Shown here piece after piece: positions 8,370 to 15,888 of a DNA stretch of 64,000 bases (position 1 is its first letter; every line of letters starts with the position of its first letter). Below the pieces are notes generated by a model. The model saw only the letters and a program-made list of their open reading frames with translations. It was not told where the DNA came from and did not search any database. The stretch comes from Azospirillum thiophilum (GTDB lineage Bacteria; Pseudomonadota; Alphaproteobacteria; Azospirillales; Azospirillaceae): assembly GCF_001305595.1 (NCBI RefSeq), contig NZ_CP012407.1, positions 124,001-188,000 of the forward strand, given 5' to 3'. Position numbers and translations under genes: made by a program.

Positions 8370-9490
8370 TCGCCCCCCGCGACGTTTCGGTGGTGGTCCA
8401 GGGGCCCTGGAACCCGGACCAGACCCCCCAGGCATTGGCCAGCGTGCGTGCGCATCTGCCGGGCGCGCAGGTCGTCCTGTCGGTGTGGAAGGGGGGCCCC
8501 GACTTTCCGGCCCATGCCGTAGACGCGGATACCGTCCTGCTGAACGCGGATCCTGGTGCGGTCGACCTGCGCGGCCTCCTGCATCCGGACATCGAGTATC
8601 GCACCGCGACCGCCTCCTCCAACTTCAACCGGCAGGCGGACTCCACGCTGGCCGGCCTGCGGCTGGCCGATCGCCCCTATGCGCTGAAGCTGCGCACCGA
8701 CATGGTGCTGGAGCATGCGGGCTTCCTGGCCTATCCGGCGCTGTTCCGGGACATCCCGGCGCCGATGCGGATGTTCGGCGAACGCATCGTCACCACCAAC
8801 GTCCGCTGTCCGCAGCGCTCCTTCGCCATGTTCGTGCAGGATTTCTGCTCCTTCGGCCGGACGGAGGACATGCGGCTGCTGTGGGAGGCCGAGCGCCATC
8901 CGTCGCGCCAGGCGCTGCTCGACATGCCGCGCGAGGAGCGGGAGGTCCGGGTGCTGGTGCCGGAACAGCAACTGGTGGCCTCCGCCCTGCACCGCCGGCA
9001 GCACGAGGTGCCGATGCCGAATTCGCTCGCCAACGGCCCGGCTCTGGCGGAGTTGACCGAACGGGCGGTGGCGGGAAACTTCGTCTGCCTGGATGTCCGG
9101 CGTTTCGGCGTGCGCACGCTGAAGCCGTCGCTGGAGTGGGTCAACAGTGCGGATGAGATGCGGCTGTCCTGGCTGTGGATCCTGCGGGCGAGCTACGAGG
9201 AATATCTGTCCTGGTGCCGGCGCCATTGCGGGGACGCCGTGGACGCCCTGATTGCGGAATGCGGCGACGGCTACGCCCCCGCGATGGAGGATGCCGCCCT
9301 CAAGCGGCGGCTGGTGACCGGCCCCAACGCCCTGGCGCCGCAGCCGCTGTTCGACGAGGCCCTGCGCTGCTTCCTCGCCGGACGGAACGACGATGCCCTG
9401 CATGGGGCGACCACCCTGCAACGCGCCGGCCTGCGCGATCCGGCGCTCGACCGGCTTTTCGAGCGGCTGGGCCGCCGGCCGCCGGGATAG
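8366..9490 (+). CDS. WavE-like lipopolysaccharide synthesis protein (putative glycosyltransferase)
   Basis: 374 residues, ATG 8366 overlapping the preceding TGA. N-terminal 'VSVVVQGPWNPDQTPQAL', 'ASVRAHLPGAQVVLSVWKG', then 'RQADSTLAGLRLADRPYALK' and 'LRTDMVL' give the pattern of the WavE family (core-oligosaccharide genes of Vibrio). The family is regarded as GT-A-like, with an acidic motif equivalent to DxD in 'KLRTDMV'. It ends the five-gene operon that begins at 4840, so it probably transfers the activated unit made by the upstream genes. Residues 310-374 are poorly conserved and could be a small helical tail. Convergent with the GT41 gene 21 bases downstream. Confidence 0.8.
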   Translation: MIAPRDVSVVVQGPWNPDQTPQALASVRAHLPGAQVVLSVWKGGPDFPAHAVDADTVLLNADPGAVDLRGLLHPDIEYRTATASSNFNRQADSTLAGLRLADRPYALKLRTDMVLEHAGFLAYPALFRDIPAPMRMFGERIVTTNVRCPQRSFAMFVQDFCSFGRTEDMRLLWEAERHPSRQALLDMPREEREVRVLVPEQQLVASALHRRQHEVPMPNSLANGPALAELTERAVAGNFVCLDVRRFGVRTLKPSLEWVNSADEMRLSWLWILRASYEEYLSWCRRHCGDAVDALIAECGDGYAPAMEDAALKRRLVTGPNALAPQPLFDEALRCFLAGRNDDALHGATTLQRAGLRDPALDRLFERLGRRPPG

Positions 9491-9511
9491 GACGCCGGGA
9501 GACGTGCCGGT

Positions 9512-11263
9512 TCAGGCGGTGGGCTGTCCACCGCATTGCCCGCCAGATTGCTCCTGGCACCAGCGGCGCCACATCAGCCGGTAGGCGCTCTCCAGGTTGC
9601 GCATGAAGCGCGCCTCGTCGCACAGCGCCGAGGTCCGGACCCGCTCGCGCATGCCCATCCGCAGCCGCATCAGCCGGCCGAGGTCGCCGGCCAGCTCGGC
9701 GGCGATGGCGGCATAGCGGTCGGGGGTGGCGGCGACCAGCTCCGGCAGGCCGATGGAGGCCATCAGGCTGGCGCCGACGCGGGCGGCGTGCCGTCCCCCC
9801 GCCAGCGTGACCAGCGGCGCCCCCATCCACAGCGTGTCGCAGGTGGTGATGGTGCCGTTGTAGGGATGCGGATCCAGCGCGATGTCGATCCGGTTGTAGG
9901 CGGCGAGATGGCCCGCCGCGTCCTTGATGAAGCCGACGAGGTCGAGCCGGTCCGGGGCGATGCCGGCGGCGGCGAAGCGCGCCCGGAGCCCGGCGGCGGT
10001 GCCCGGATCGGACAGCGGCCGGTCCTTCAGCAGGAGGCGCGAGTCAGGCACCCGCCTCAGCACCTCCGCCCACAGCCGGACCGTGTGGTCGGTGATCTTG
10101 GACAGCTTGTTGAAGGAGCCGAAGGTGACCTGCCCGGTCGCCCCGGCCGGCAGCGGCACCACCGCCGGCGCATTGGTCGGCGGGCGGAAGCACAGGAAGG
10201 GCGGCGGCAGCCGCACCAGCATCTCCACCGCATGGCCGTCGGTCGATCCGACCGGGTCGCTGACCGGGTCGACGATGCGGTAGCCGACCGTCTCCATGCC
10301 GGTGCCGTTGGGATAGCCCAGCCACGTCACCTGCACCGGCGCCGGTCGGTGGGCCAGCATCGGCAGCCGGTTCAGCCCGGAATGGCCGGCGAGGTCGACC
10401 AGGATGTCGATGCCGTCGGTCCGGATCAGCTCGGCGAGGGCGGCATCGTCCAGATGGCCCACCGTGCGCCAGCCGTCGGCCTGCGCCTTGAAGCGGGCGG
10501 TGTAGGCGTCGGCATGGGTGTCCGGCAGGATCGAATAGCAGACGATCTCGAAACGGCTGCGGTCGGCGGCCTCGAACAGGGGGGTGAGGAAATAGGCGCC
10601 CAGATGCTCGCGGAACTCGACCGACAGGTAGCCGATGCGCAGCCGCCTCTCCGGGGCGGGCCGGTTGGCATGCGCTGCCGGCGCCGCGGCTGGACGGCCG
10701 AAGCGCTCGTCGAAGCGGCGGTGTTCGGCCAGCAGCCGGTCGCCGGGAAGCTCGAGGTAGTTCAGGCAGAGCAGCCGCTGGCTGGCGATGCGCGGATCGC
10801 CGGGCGCCAGCCTTTCGGCCTGGCCGAAGCACAGGGCGGCGGCGGCGGCCTCGCCGCGCATCTGCCGGACCACGCCCAGGTTGAACCAAAGGTTGGCTTC
10901 CTGGTTCGGGTCGGTCTGGATCGCCCGGCTCCACAGGCGCACCGTCTCGTCCAGCCGGTCATTGCTATAGGCGTCGCCGCCCAGCCCGACCCAGGGCTTG
11001 GCGTAATCCGGCCTGAGGACCAGGGCGCGGCGCAGAGCCGCCATCCCCTCGGCCGGCCGGCCGAGTTCGGTCAGGACGAAGCCCAGGTTGTTCCACAGGT
11101 CGGCCGCCATGCCCTCCTCCGCCAGCAACTCGCGGTAGAGCGACGCGGCCTCCTCCAGCCGTCCGGCCATGAAGGCGTCGAGCGCGCGGCGCTTCAGGGC
11201 CTCTCCGGAAGACGGAGGAGCGGAAGACGGCAGGGTGGAGGAGGGAACGGCGGGCAGGGACAT
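9512..11263 (-). CDS. TPR-GT41 (SPINDLY/OGT-like) glycosyltransferase
   Basis: 583 residues from ATG 11263, which shares its A with the TGA of the SIS gene (TGATG). The frame is open far upstream, but that part lies under the SIS gene. TPRs occupy residues 20-200. The GT41 catalytic part begins 'RRLRIGYLSVEFREHL' and has 'DILVDLAGHSGLNR', 'VQVTWLGYPNGTGM', 'VTFGSFNKLSKIT' and 'NGTITTCDTLWMGAPLVT', the standard OGT landmarks. It is a paralogue of 122-2161 with a shorter TPR array. Co-transcription with a GmhA-like isomerase suggests a heptose-type donor; this is an inference. Confidence 0.9.
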   Translation of the reverse strand: MSLPAVPSSTLPSSAPPSSGEALKRRALDAFMAGRLEEAASLYRELLAEEGMAADLWNNLGFVLTELGRPAEGMAALRRALVLRPDYAKPWVGLGGDAYSNDRLDETVRLWSRAIQTDPNQEANLWFNLGVVRQMRGEAAAAALCFGQAERLAPGDPRIASQRLLCLNYLELPGDRLLAEHRRFDERFGRPAAAPAAHANRPAPERRLRIGYLSVEFREHLGAYFLTPLFEAADRSRFEIVCYSILPDTHADAYTARFKAQADGWRTVGHLDDAALAELIRTDGIDILVDLAGHSGLNRLPMLAHRPAPVQVTWLGYPNGTGMETVGYRIVDPVSDPVGSTDGHAVEMLVRLPPPFLCFRPPTNAPAVVPLPAGATGQVTFGSFNKLSKITDHTVRLWAEVLRRVPDSRLLLKDRPLSDPGTAAGLRARFAAAGIAPDRLDLVGFIKDAAGHLAAYNRIDIALDPHPYNGTITTCDTLWMGAPLVTLAGGRHAARVGASLMASIGLPELVAATPDRYAAIAAELAGDLGRLMRLRMGMRERVRTSALCDEARFMRNLESAYRLMWRRWCQEQSGGQCGGQPTA

Positions 11264-11862
11264 CAGGCCAGTCGGGCTTCGACCTGTTCGCACAGATAAT
11301 GGTACAGGCAGATATGGACCTGCTGGATCAGCGGGGTGGAGCGCGAGGGCACGTCGAGCAGGATGTCGCTCAACCCCGCCATCTTGCCGCCGCCCTCGCC
11401 GGTCAGTGCGATGGTGGTCATGCCCAGGCTCTTCGCCACCTCGAAGGCGGCGATGACGTTGCGCGAGTTGCCGCTGGTGGAGATGCCGAGGATGACGCCG
11501 CCAGGCTCGCCATAGGCCTCGGTCTGGCGGGAGAAGACGGTGTCGTAGGAATAGTCGTTGCTCCAGGCGGTCAGCACCGCCGGGTTGGAGCTGAGGCAGA
11601 TCGCCTTCAGCCCGCGGCGCTCCTTCAGGAAGCGGCCGACCAGCTCGCCGGTGATGTGCATGGCGTCCGACGCCGAGCCGCCGTTGCCGCAGACCAGCAG
11701 AGCCTTGTTGGCGCCGAGCGCCGCGGTGACGGCGGCGATCGCCGCCTCGACCCGGGCGGGATCCAGGCTGTCCATGGTGCGCCGCAGGACATCGATGGCG
11801 GCGGTGAGGCAGCCGTGCAGGGCGGCGGCGGAGTCCTGGGAAGCCGGGTCCTGGGAAACCAT
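11263..11862 (-). CDS. SIS-domain protein, phosphoheptose isomerase (GmhA)-like
   Basis: 199 residues from ATG 11862, preceded by a good ribosome site (AAAGGTG, about 8 bases upstream); the frame is open further upstream to 11976. It has 'ALLVCGNGGSASDAMHITGE', 'GRFLKERRGLKAICLSSN', 'ILGISTSGNSRNVI' and 'TTIALTGEGGGKMAGLSDI'. The Ser-Thr-Ser loop and Gly-rich entry are the GmhA signature. GmhA converts sedoheptulose-7-phosphate to D-glycero-D-manno-heptose-7-phosphate in the cytoplasm, the first step of ADP- or GDP-heptose synthesis. The pairing with a GT41 enzyme downstream is notable because dedicated heptosyl modification of adhesins is known in other bacteria. Confidence 0.85.
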   Translation of the reverse strand: MVSQDPASQDSAAALHGCLTAAIDVLRRTMDSLDPARVEAAIAAVTAALGANKALLVCGNGGSASDAMHITGELVGRFLKERRGLKAICLSSNPAVLTAWSNDYSYDTVFSRQTEAYGEPGGVILGISTSGNSRNVIAAFEVAKSLGMTTIALTGEGGGKMAGLSDILLDVPSRSTPLIQQVHICLYHYLCEQVEARLA

Positions 11863-12086
11863 GGGTGGAACACCTTTGTGCTGAGGCGGACGATATGGGG
11901 CGGGCATGAGGAGTGCCGGGGCCGGAGACGGCCTGGACGGTCTCCATTCCGGTGCGCAGTGCATCCTACGGATCACCGTTGCCTGTCAACCGGGCGCCAT
12001 GCAATGACCGCTTTGCCGCACCGGATGGAAAGCTTATTTTCCATCGATGCTCCCGAAAGCGGGAGAGTGGATGGCGGAACTGGTCC

Positions 12087-12647
12087 ATGACAACGCGAAC
12101 GGTCCGACTGGGCCCCCTCAGCGTGAAGATGTATTGCGCGATCGGCATGATCGCCGTGTCCTGGGCCCAGCTCGAGGACATGGTTTCGCTGTGCATCTCG
12201 CGCCTTCTCGGCACCGACCATACCGATTTCCTTCCCATCGCCTCCAACATGCAGGTCAAGGCCCGCTTCGACGCGCTGAAGACCATCGCCACCCTGCGCC
12301 TGCCCGCCGACGAGGCGAAGGCGCTGATCGCCCGCTGCGACGAGGCTCTGGAGCTGGGGCGGGAGCGCAACAAGATCCTACACGGCTCCTGGATCCAGGG
12401 AGAAACCGACGATGTCGCCATCCGCCTGAACTACCGCGCCCATGGCCGCGTTTCCGCCAACGCCCCGGTCATCTCCGCCCGCGAGATCGCGGAGATCAGC
12501 GACCGCATCACCATGCTGACCGAAAGCTTCGCCCAGATCCTGCAGCGGCTGGGCCTGCTCGATCCGAAGAACCCGATGCGCAGCCCGGCGCGCGCCGCCG
12601 GGGGAGCGGGTGGCGATGGCAAGCCGCGGGAAGCGGGAGAGGACTGA
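12087..12647 (+). CDS. Hypothetical protein, helical, unknown function
   Basis: 186 residues from ATG 12087; the open frame extends upstream to 11913 but the protein pattern starts here. It is predicted largely helical, beginning 'MTTRTVRLGPLSVKMYCAI' and with 'VSWAQLEDMVSLCISRLLG', 'DALKTIATLRLPADEAKALI' and 'RNKILHGSW'. The 'W-QLE' and 'N-LLHG-W' pattern recurs in uncharacterised bacterial proteins of this size, possibly HEPN-like helical folds with an 'RNxxxH' element ('RNKILH'). The HEPN reading is tentative. It sits alone on the plus strand between two minus-strand groups, with no functional link visible. Confidence 0.6.
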   Translation: MTTRTVRLGPLSVKMYCAIGMIAVSWAQLEDMVSLCISRLLGTDHTDFLPIASNMQVKARFDALKTIATLRLPADEAKALIARCDEALELGRERNKILHGSWIQGETDDVAIRLNYRAHGRVSANAPVISAREIAEISDRITMLTESFAQILQRLGLLDPKNPMRSPARAAGGAGGDGKPREAGED

Positions 12648-12666
12648 GGCGCTCCCGCCGTTCTCC

Positions 12667-13980
12667 CTACCTCCAGGGATCGAACCTTTCCAGGGCGGCG
12701 TTGCCGGGGGCTGGGCGTAGCAGCAGGTGCGGGGACGGGTTCAGGGCCGCGGCGGTGGCGGCGAAGGAACCGGTGCTGATCGCCAGGATGTCGGACCGGG
12801 TCAGGACATGGAAGTCCTGCAGATAGTCGAGCCCCTCCCAGCGGACCGGGAAATCGTCCTTCGTCACCGGGGAGAAGCGGGCGAATTCCGGCACCACCTT
12901 CGGCTCGTCGGTGGCGACGAACAGCACCGGATCCTCCAGCGTCGGCCACAGCCCGTCCAGCCAGTCGAGATAGAGCGACAGCGGTGTGTAGTCCTGGTTC
13001 CACCAGTCGGTCTGGCGGATGTGCACGGCGACCAGGGTGCGGCCGCAGCGGCGCAGCATCTCCACCGGCGGCTCCAAAAAGCGGTCCCAGCAGGAGCGCG
13101 GCGTCAGCCAGGACAGAATGTCGGCCCGCCGCGCCTTCAGCATCGCGTCGACCGGCGAGCCGCCCAGGAACAGGTCGCGGTCGCGGAGCGGATCGGCCAC
13201 CCGTTCCGCGAAGCCGTCGGCGAACTCCCTGCGGCAGCGCAGCCAGCCCTGGAATTCCGGCAGGATCGCCGGATCGAGCCGAGGGTCGTCGAGGTCGAAG
13301 AAGGCATGGCCGACCCAGTCGGGGGTCAGGAACTCCATGCCGTAGGACTCGGCATAGAGGCGGACGGCGACATACTCGTTCACCGTCTGGGCGAAGCGGC
13401 CGTAATTGCCGAGCGAGGCCATGCTGAGCCAGGGGCGGTCGCCCCGCACCTCCCGCCGCCGGTTCCATCGGGCGTCCGGCGGCAGCGACCGGTCGAACCG
13501 CATCAGCGAATAGGCGATGTAGGCCGGGGAGTGGTTGTTCTTCAACTCCACGGCCCGTTCCAGCAGCCCATAGACGCCGTCTGCGTCTCCCTTCGCCTTG
13601 CGCACCTCGGCAAGCCCGGTCATCGCCTCGGCATAGTCGGACCGCGCGCCCATGGCGCTCCTGAAGGCCAGCTCCGCCCGGTCCAGATCCCCGGACAGCA
13701 GCAGGGCCATGCCCAAGTGATAGGCGGTGTCGGGGGAGGCCGGGTTCCGGCGCAGCGCGAGGCTCAGGATCGGCACCGCCGCCGCCGGGTCGCGGGCCTT
13801 GTAGGCGGCGATGCCCTTGACCAGCAGCGCCTCGGGGTTTTCCGGAACGGCCGCCAGGATGCGGTCGCAGATGGCGGCGCTGATGTCGAGCCATCCGGAA
13901 TTGCAGTAGTCGAGCGCCTGCCGCACGGCATCGGGCAGGGACAGCTGCTGTCCGGCTATGGTTTCGATCCGGATGGACAT
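12667..13980 (-). CDS. TPR protein with GT11-like (fucosyltransferase-type) domain
   Basis: 437 residues from ATG 13980. TPR-type helices fill residues 15-175. The C-terminal part has 'RTLVAVHIRQTDWW', resembling the HxRxxD box of alpha-1,2-fucosyltransferases (GT11), and 'DILAISTGSFAATAAAL', resembling their C-terminal 'SxSSFSxWAA' box. It was probably recruited to the same glycan system as the other TPR fusions. The donor is not known and GDP-fucose genes are not seen here. It is divergent from the GT4-like gene at 14284 across a 303-base gap that carries a tandem repeat. Confidence 0.65.
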   Translation of the reverse strand: MSIRIETIAGQQLSLPDAVRQALDYCNSGWLDISAAICDRILAAVPENPEALLVKGIAAYKARDPAAAVPILSLALRRNPASPDTAYHLGMALLLSGDLDRAELAFRSAMGARSDYAEAMTGLAEVRKAKGDADGVYGLLERAVELKNNHSPAYIAYSLMRFDRSLPPDARWNRRREVRGDRPWLSMASLGNYGRFAQTVNEYVAVRLYAESYGMEFLTPDWVGHAFFDLDDPRLDPAILPEFQGWLRCRREFADGFAERVADPLRDRDLFLGGSPVDAMLKARRADILSWLTPRSCWDRFLEPPVEMLRRCGRTLVAVHIRQTDWWNQDYTPLSLYLDWLDGLWPTLEDPVLFVATDEPKVVPEFARFSPVTKDDFPVRWEGLDYLQDFHVLTRSDILAISTGSFAATAAALNPSPHLLLRPAPGNAALERFDPWR

Positions 13981-14100
13981 GGCGGTTCCGAAGGATTCTG
14001 CCGAAGAGGTACCCCGTATGGGCGGACCTCACTTGCACCCTTGCCCGCGAGGGGTCAAGTTGCCTCGTTGCAAAGCCTCAAGATTTCACCGATCTTCCCG

Positions 14101-14205
14101 GCCCCAACCCCGACCGCCCCAACCCCGACCGCCCCAACCCCGACCGCTCCAACCCCGACCGCTCCAACCCCGCCCCCTCCAACCCCGATCGTCCCAGGCC
14201 CGATC
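14101..14205. repeat. 15-bp tandem repeat, about 7 units, upstream of the GT4-like gene
   Basis: Units of 15 bp (consensus gccccaaccccgacc) run without interruption: three identical copies at 14101-14145, then increasingly diverged copies to 14205. They lie in the 303-base gap between divergent genes (13980 and 14284). Because 15 is a multiple of three, the array stays open in the frame of the downstream gene and would read as PTPTA repeats. Only TTG codons (14041, 14068) could start such an extension, so it is more likely a non-coding minisatellite. Apart from this array the gap shows nothing I recognise. Confidence 0.85.
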
Positions 14206-14283
14206 CAGGCCCCGAGATCCAAATCCCGGACTTGGCGGGCCGCTTCGCCAGCACCCGTTCCTCCCCAGGATGCCAGCCCTGAC

Positions 14284-15888
14284 ATGACCTCGATCCAAGA
14301 CATCCTGCAGAAGGCCGTCGGCCTGCATCATGGCGCGGAGGCCGGCCGTGCGGCGGCGCTTTACCGTTCCGTCCTGGCGTTCGAGCCGGCCCAGCCGGAT
14401 GCCCTGCACCTGCTCGGCCTGCTGGTCCGCCGCGACGGCAGGACGGCGGACGGCGCGCTGTTGATGGCGCGCGCGCTGCTGCTGGAGCCGATGCATTCGG
14501 CGGCGCTTCTCAATCGCGCCCTCACCCTGCAGCAACTCGGGAAACCCGACGAGGCCGCCGCGCATTTCCGGCGCAGTCTGGAACTGGACCCGGCATCCGA
14601 CATCTCCCTGTCGCGTCTGGCCAATGAGGCGCTCGTCTGCGGGCGGTTGGCCGAGGCGGGCCGGCTTCTTCGCCGCTCCGCCGCCTTGGGGGTGGGCAGC
14701 GGGACCCCGGACGACCGGCAGCGCCGTGCGCTGGAGCGCCGTGCCACCGCCCGCGACCTGCGCGAGGATGCGGAGGATCGGACCCTGCCGCCTGGGCTGG
14801 TGGTGCGCGGGGTGTTCCGTGACAGCAGCGGCTATGCCTTCGCCGTCCGCCGCTTCGTCCGGGGGCTGGTGGAGGCGGGAATCCGGGTCCGGCTGGTCGA
14901 CCTGAACTATGCCGGCACCGACAATCTTCCCGACGACCAGATCGATCCGCTGCTGTTCACGCTCGACCGGCCGGTGCGGGCAAAGGCGGTGCTGACCATC
15001 ACCACCCCGCCGGCGGTGGAGGTCGTTCCCGGCCTGAAGACCATCAATTACACCATGTTCGAGGCTCTCGACATTCCGCCCCTGTGGGCGGCGCAGAGCC
15101 GGCGCCACGACCATGTCGTCGTCGCCACCGGGTCCTCGCGCGAGGCGTGGCTGCGTGCCGGCCATCCGCCGGACCGCGTCCATGTCAGCCCCGCCGGCGT
15201 CGACGCGGTGGAGGCCGGCAGCATCCCCCCCTCGGCCATCGTCGACAGCGCCGGCCGCCGCCTGTCCGATTACCGGGTGCGCGTCCTGAACGTCTCCGAC
15301 TTCAACGACCGCAAGAACCTGGACGGGCTACTGCGGGTCTGGCTGGGCACGACGCGGGCGGAGGATTCCGCGGCCCTGCTGCTGAAGGTCGGCAAGGGCG
15401 GCGGGGTTTCCGACGGCATGCGCGACCTGCTGACGCGGGTGTCGGCACAGATCGGCCGGACGCTGGCCCAGGCGGCCCCGGTCTTCCTGGTGGAAGGCAA
15501 GCTGTCCGACGCGGACATGATGGGGCTGCATGCCGCCTCGACCCATTACTGGAGCATGTCGCACGGCGAGGGCTGGGATCTGCCGATGGCGCAGGCCGGC
15601 GCCATGGGCCTGACCCTGCTGGCGCCCGATCACAGCGCCTACCATGCCTATCTCGACGACCGGGTGGCGCACATGATCCCCAGCCCCGTCACGCCCGGCA
15701 TCACCGCCTATGCCGGCCAGGACTGGTGGAGCCCCGACGAGGGCGAGGCCGCCCGGCTGCTGCGCGCGGTCATCGACGATCCCGACGGCACCCGCCGCCC
15801 GGCACAGGCACACCTGCTGGAGCATTTCAGCTGGCAGGCCGCCACCCGCCGCCTGATCGACCTTCTGCGGGAGCTGGACGCGCTGTGA
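14284..15888 (+). CDS. TPR protein fused to GT4-like glycosyltransferase
   Basis: 534 residues from ATG 14284. Residues 1-140 are TPR helices ('AAALYRSVLAFEPAQPDALH' and on). The rest is a GT-B fold: 'GVFRDSSGYAFAVRRFVRG' at its start, 'TINYTMFEALDIP' in the acceptor half, 'RVLNVSDFNDRKNLDGLL' at the start of the donor half, and 'SHGEGWDLPMAQAGAMG' resembling the GT4 ExxG-E motif region. It probably uses a nucleotide-sugar donor in the cytoplasm. An in-frame proline/threonine-rich extension upstream is possible but lacks ATG/GTG. Its stop overlaps the next gene's GTG. Confidence 0.8.
   Translation: MTSIQDILQKAVGLHHGAEAGRAAALYRSVLAFEPAQPDALHLLGLLVRRDGRTADGALLMARALLLEPMHSAALLNRALTLQQLGKPDEAAAHFRRSLELDPASDISLSRLANEALVCGRLAEAGRLLRRSAALGVGSGTPDDRQRRALERRATARDLREDAEDRTLPPGLVVRGVFRDSSGYAFAVRRFVRGLVEAGIRVRLVDLNYAGTDNLPDDQIDPLLFTLDRPVRAKAVLTITTPPAVEVVPGLKTINYTMFEALDIPPLWAAQSRRHDHVVVATGSSREAWLRAGHPPDRVHVSPAGVDAVEAGSIPPSAIVDSAGRRLSDYRVRVLNVSDFNDRKNLDGLLRVWLGTTRAEDSAALLLKVGKGGGVSDGMRDLLTRVSAQIGRTLAQAAPVFLVEGKLSDADMMGLHAASTHYWSMSHGEGWDLPMAQAGAMGLTLLAPDHSAYHAYLDDRVAHMIPSPVTPGITAYAGQDWWSPDEGEAARLLRAVIDDPDGTRRPAQAHLLEHFSWQAATRRLIDLLRELDAL

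Noticed and set aside
9536..11299. 587-residue plus-strand open frame
   Set aside because: Antisense shadow of the second GT41 gene; no recognisable protein.
14101..14205. CRISPR array
   Set aside because: Units are 15 bp, directly adjacent and without spacers; no cas genes are present.
12727..14283. Open frame running in from the left of the GT4-like gene
   Set aside because: The part left of 14,041 is antisense to the GT11-like gene, and no ATG/GTG lies between 14,041 and 14,284.
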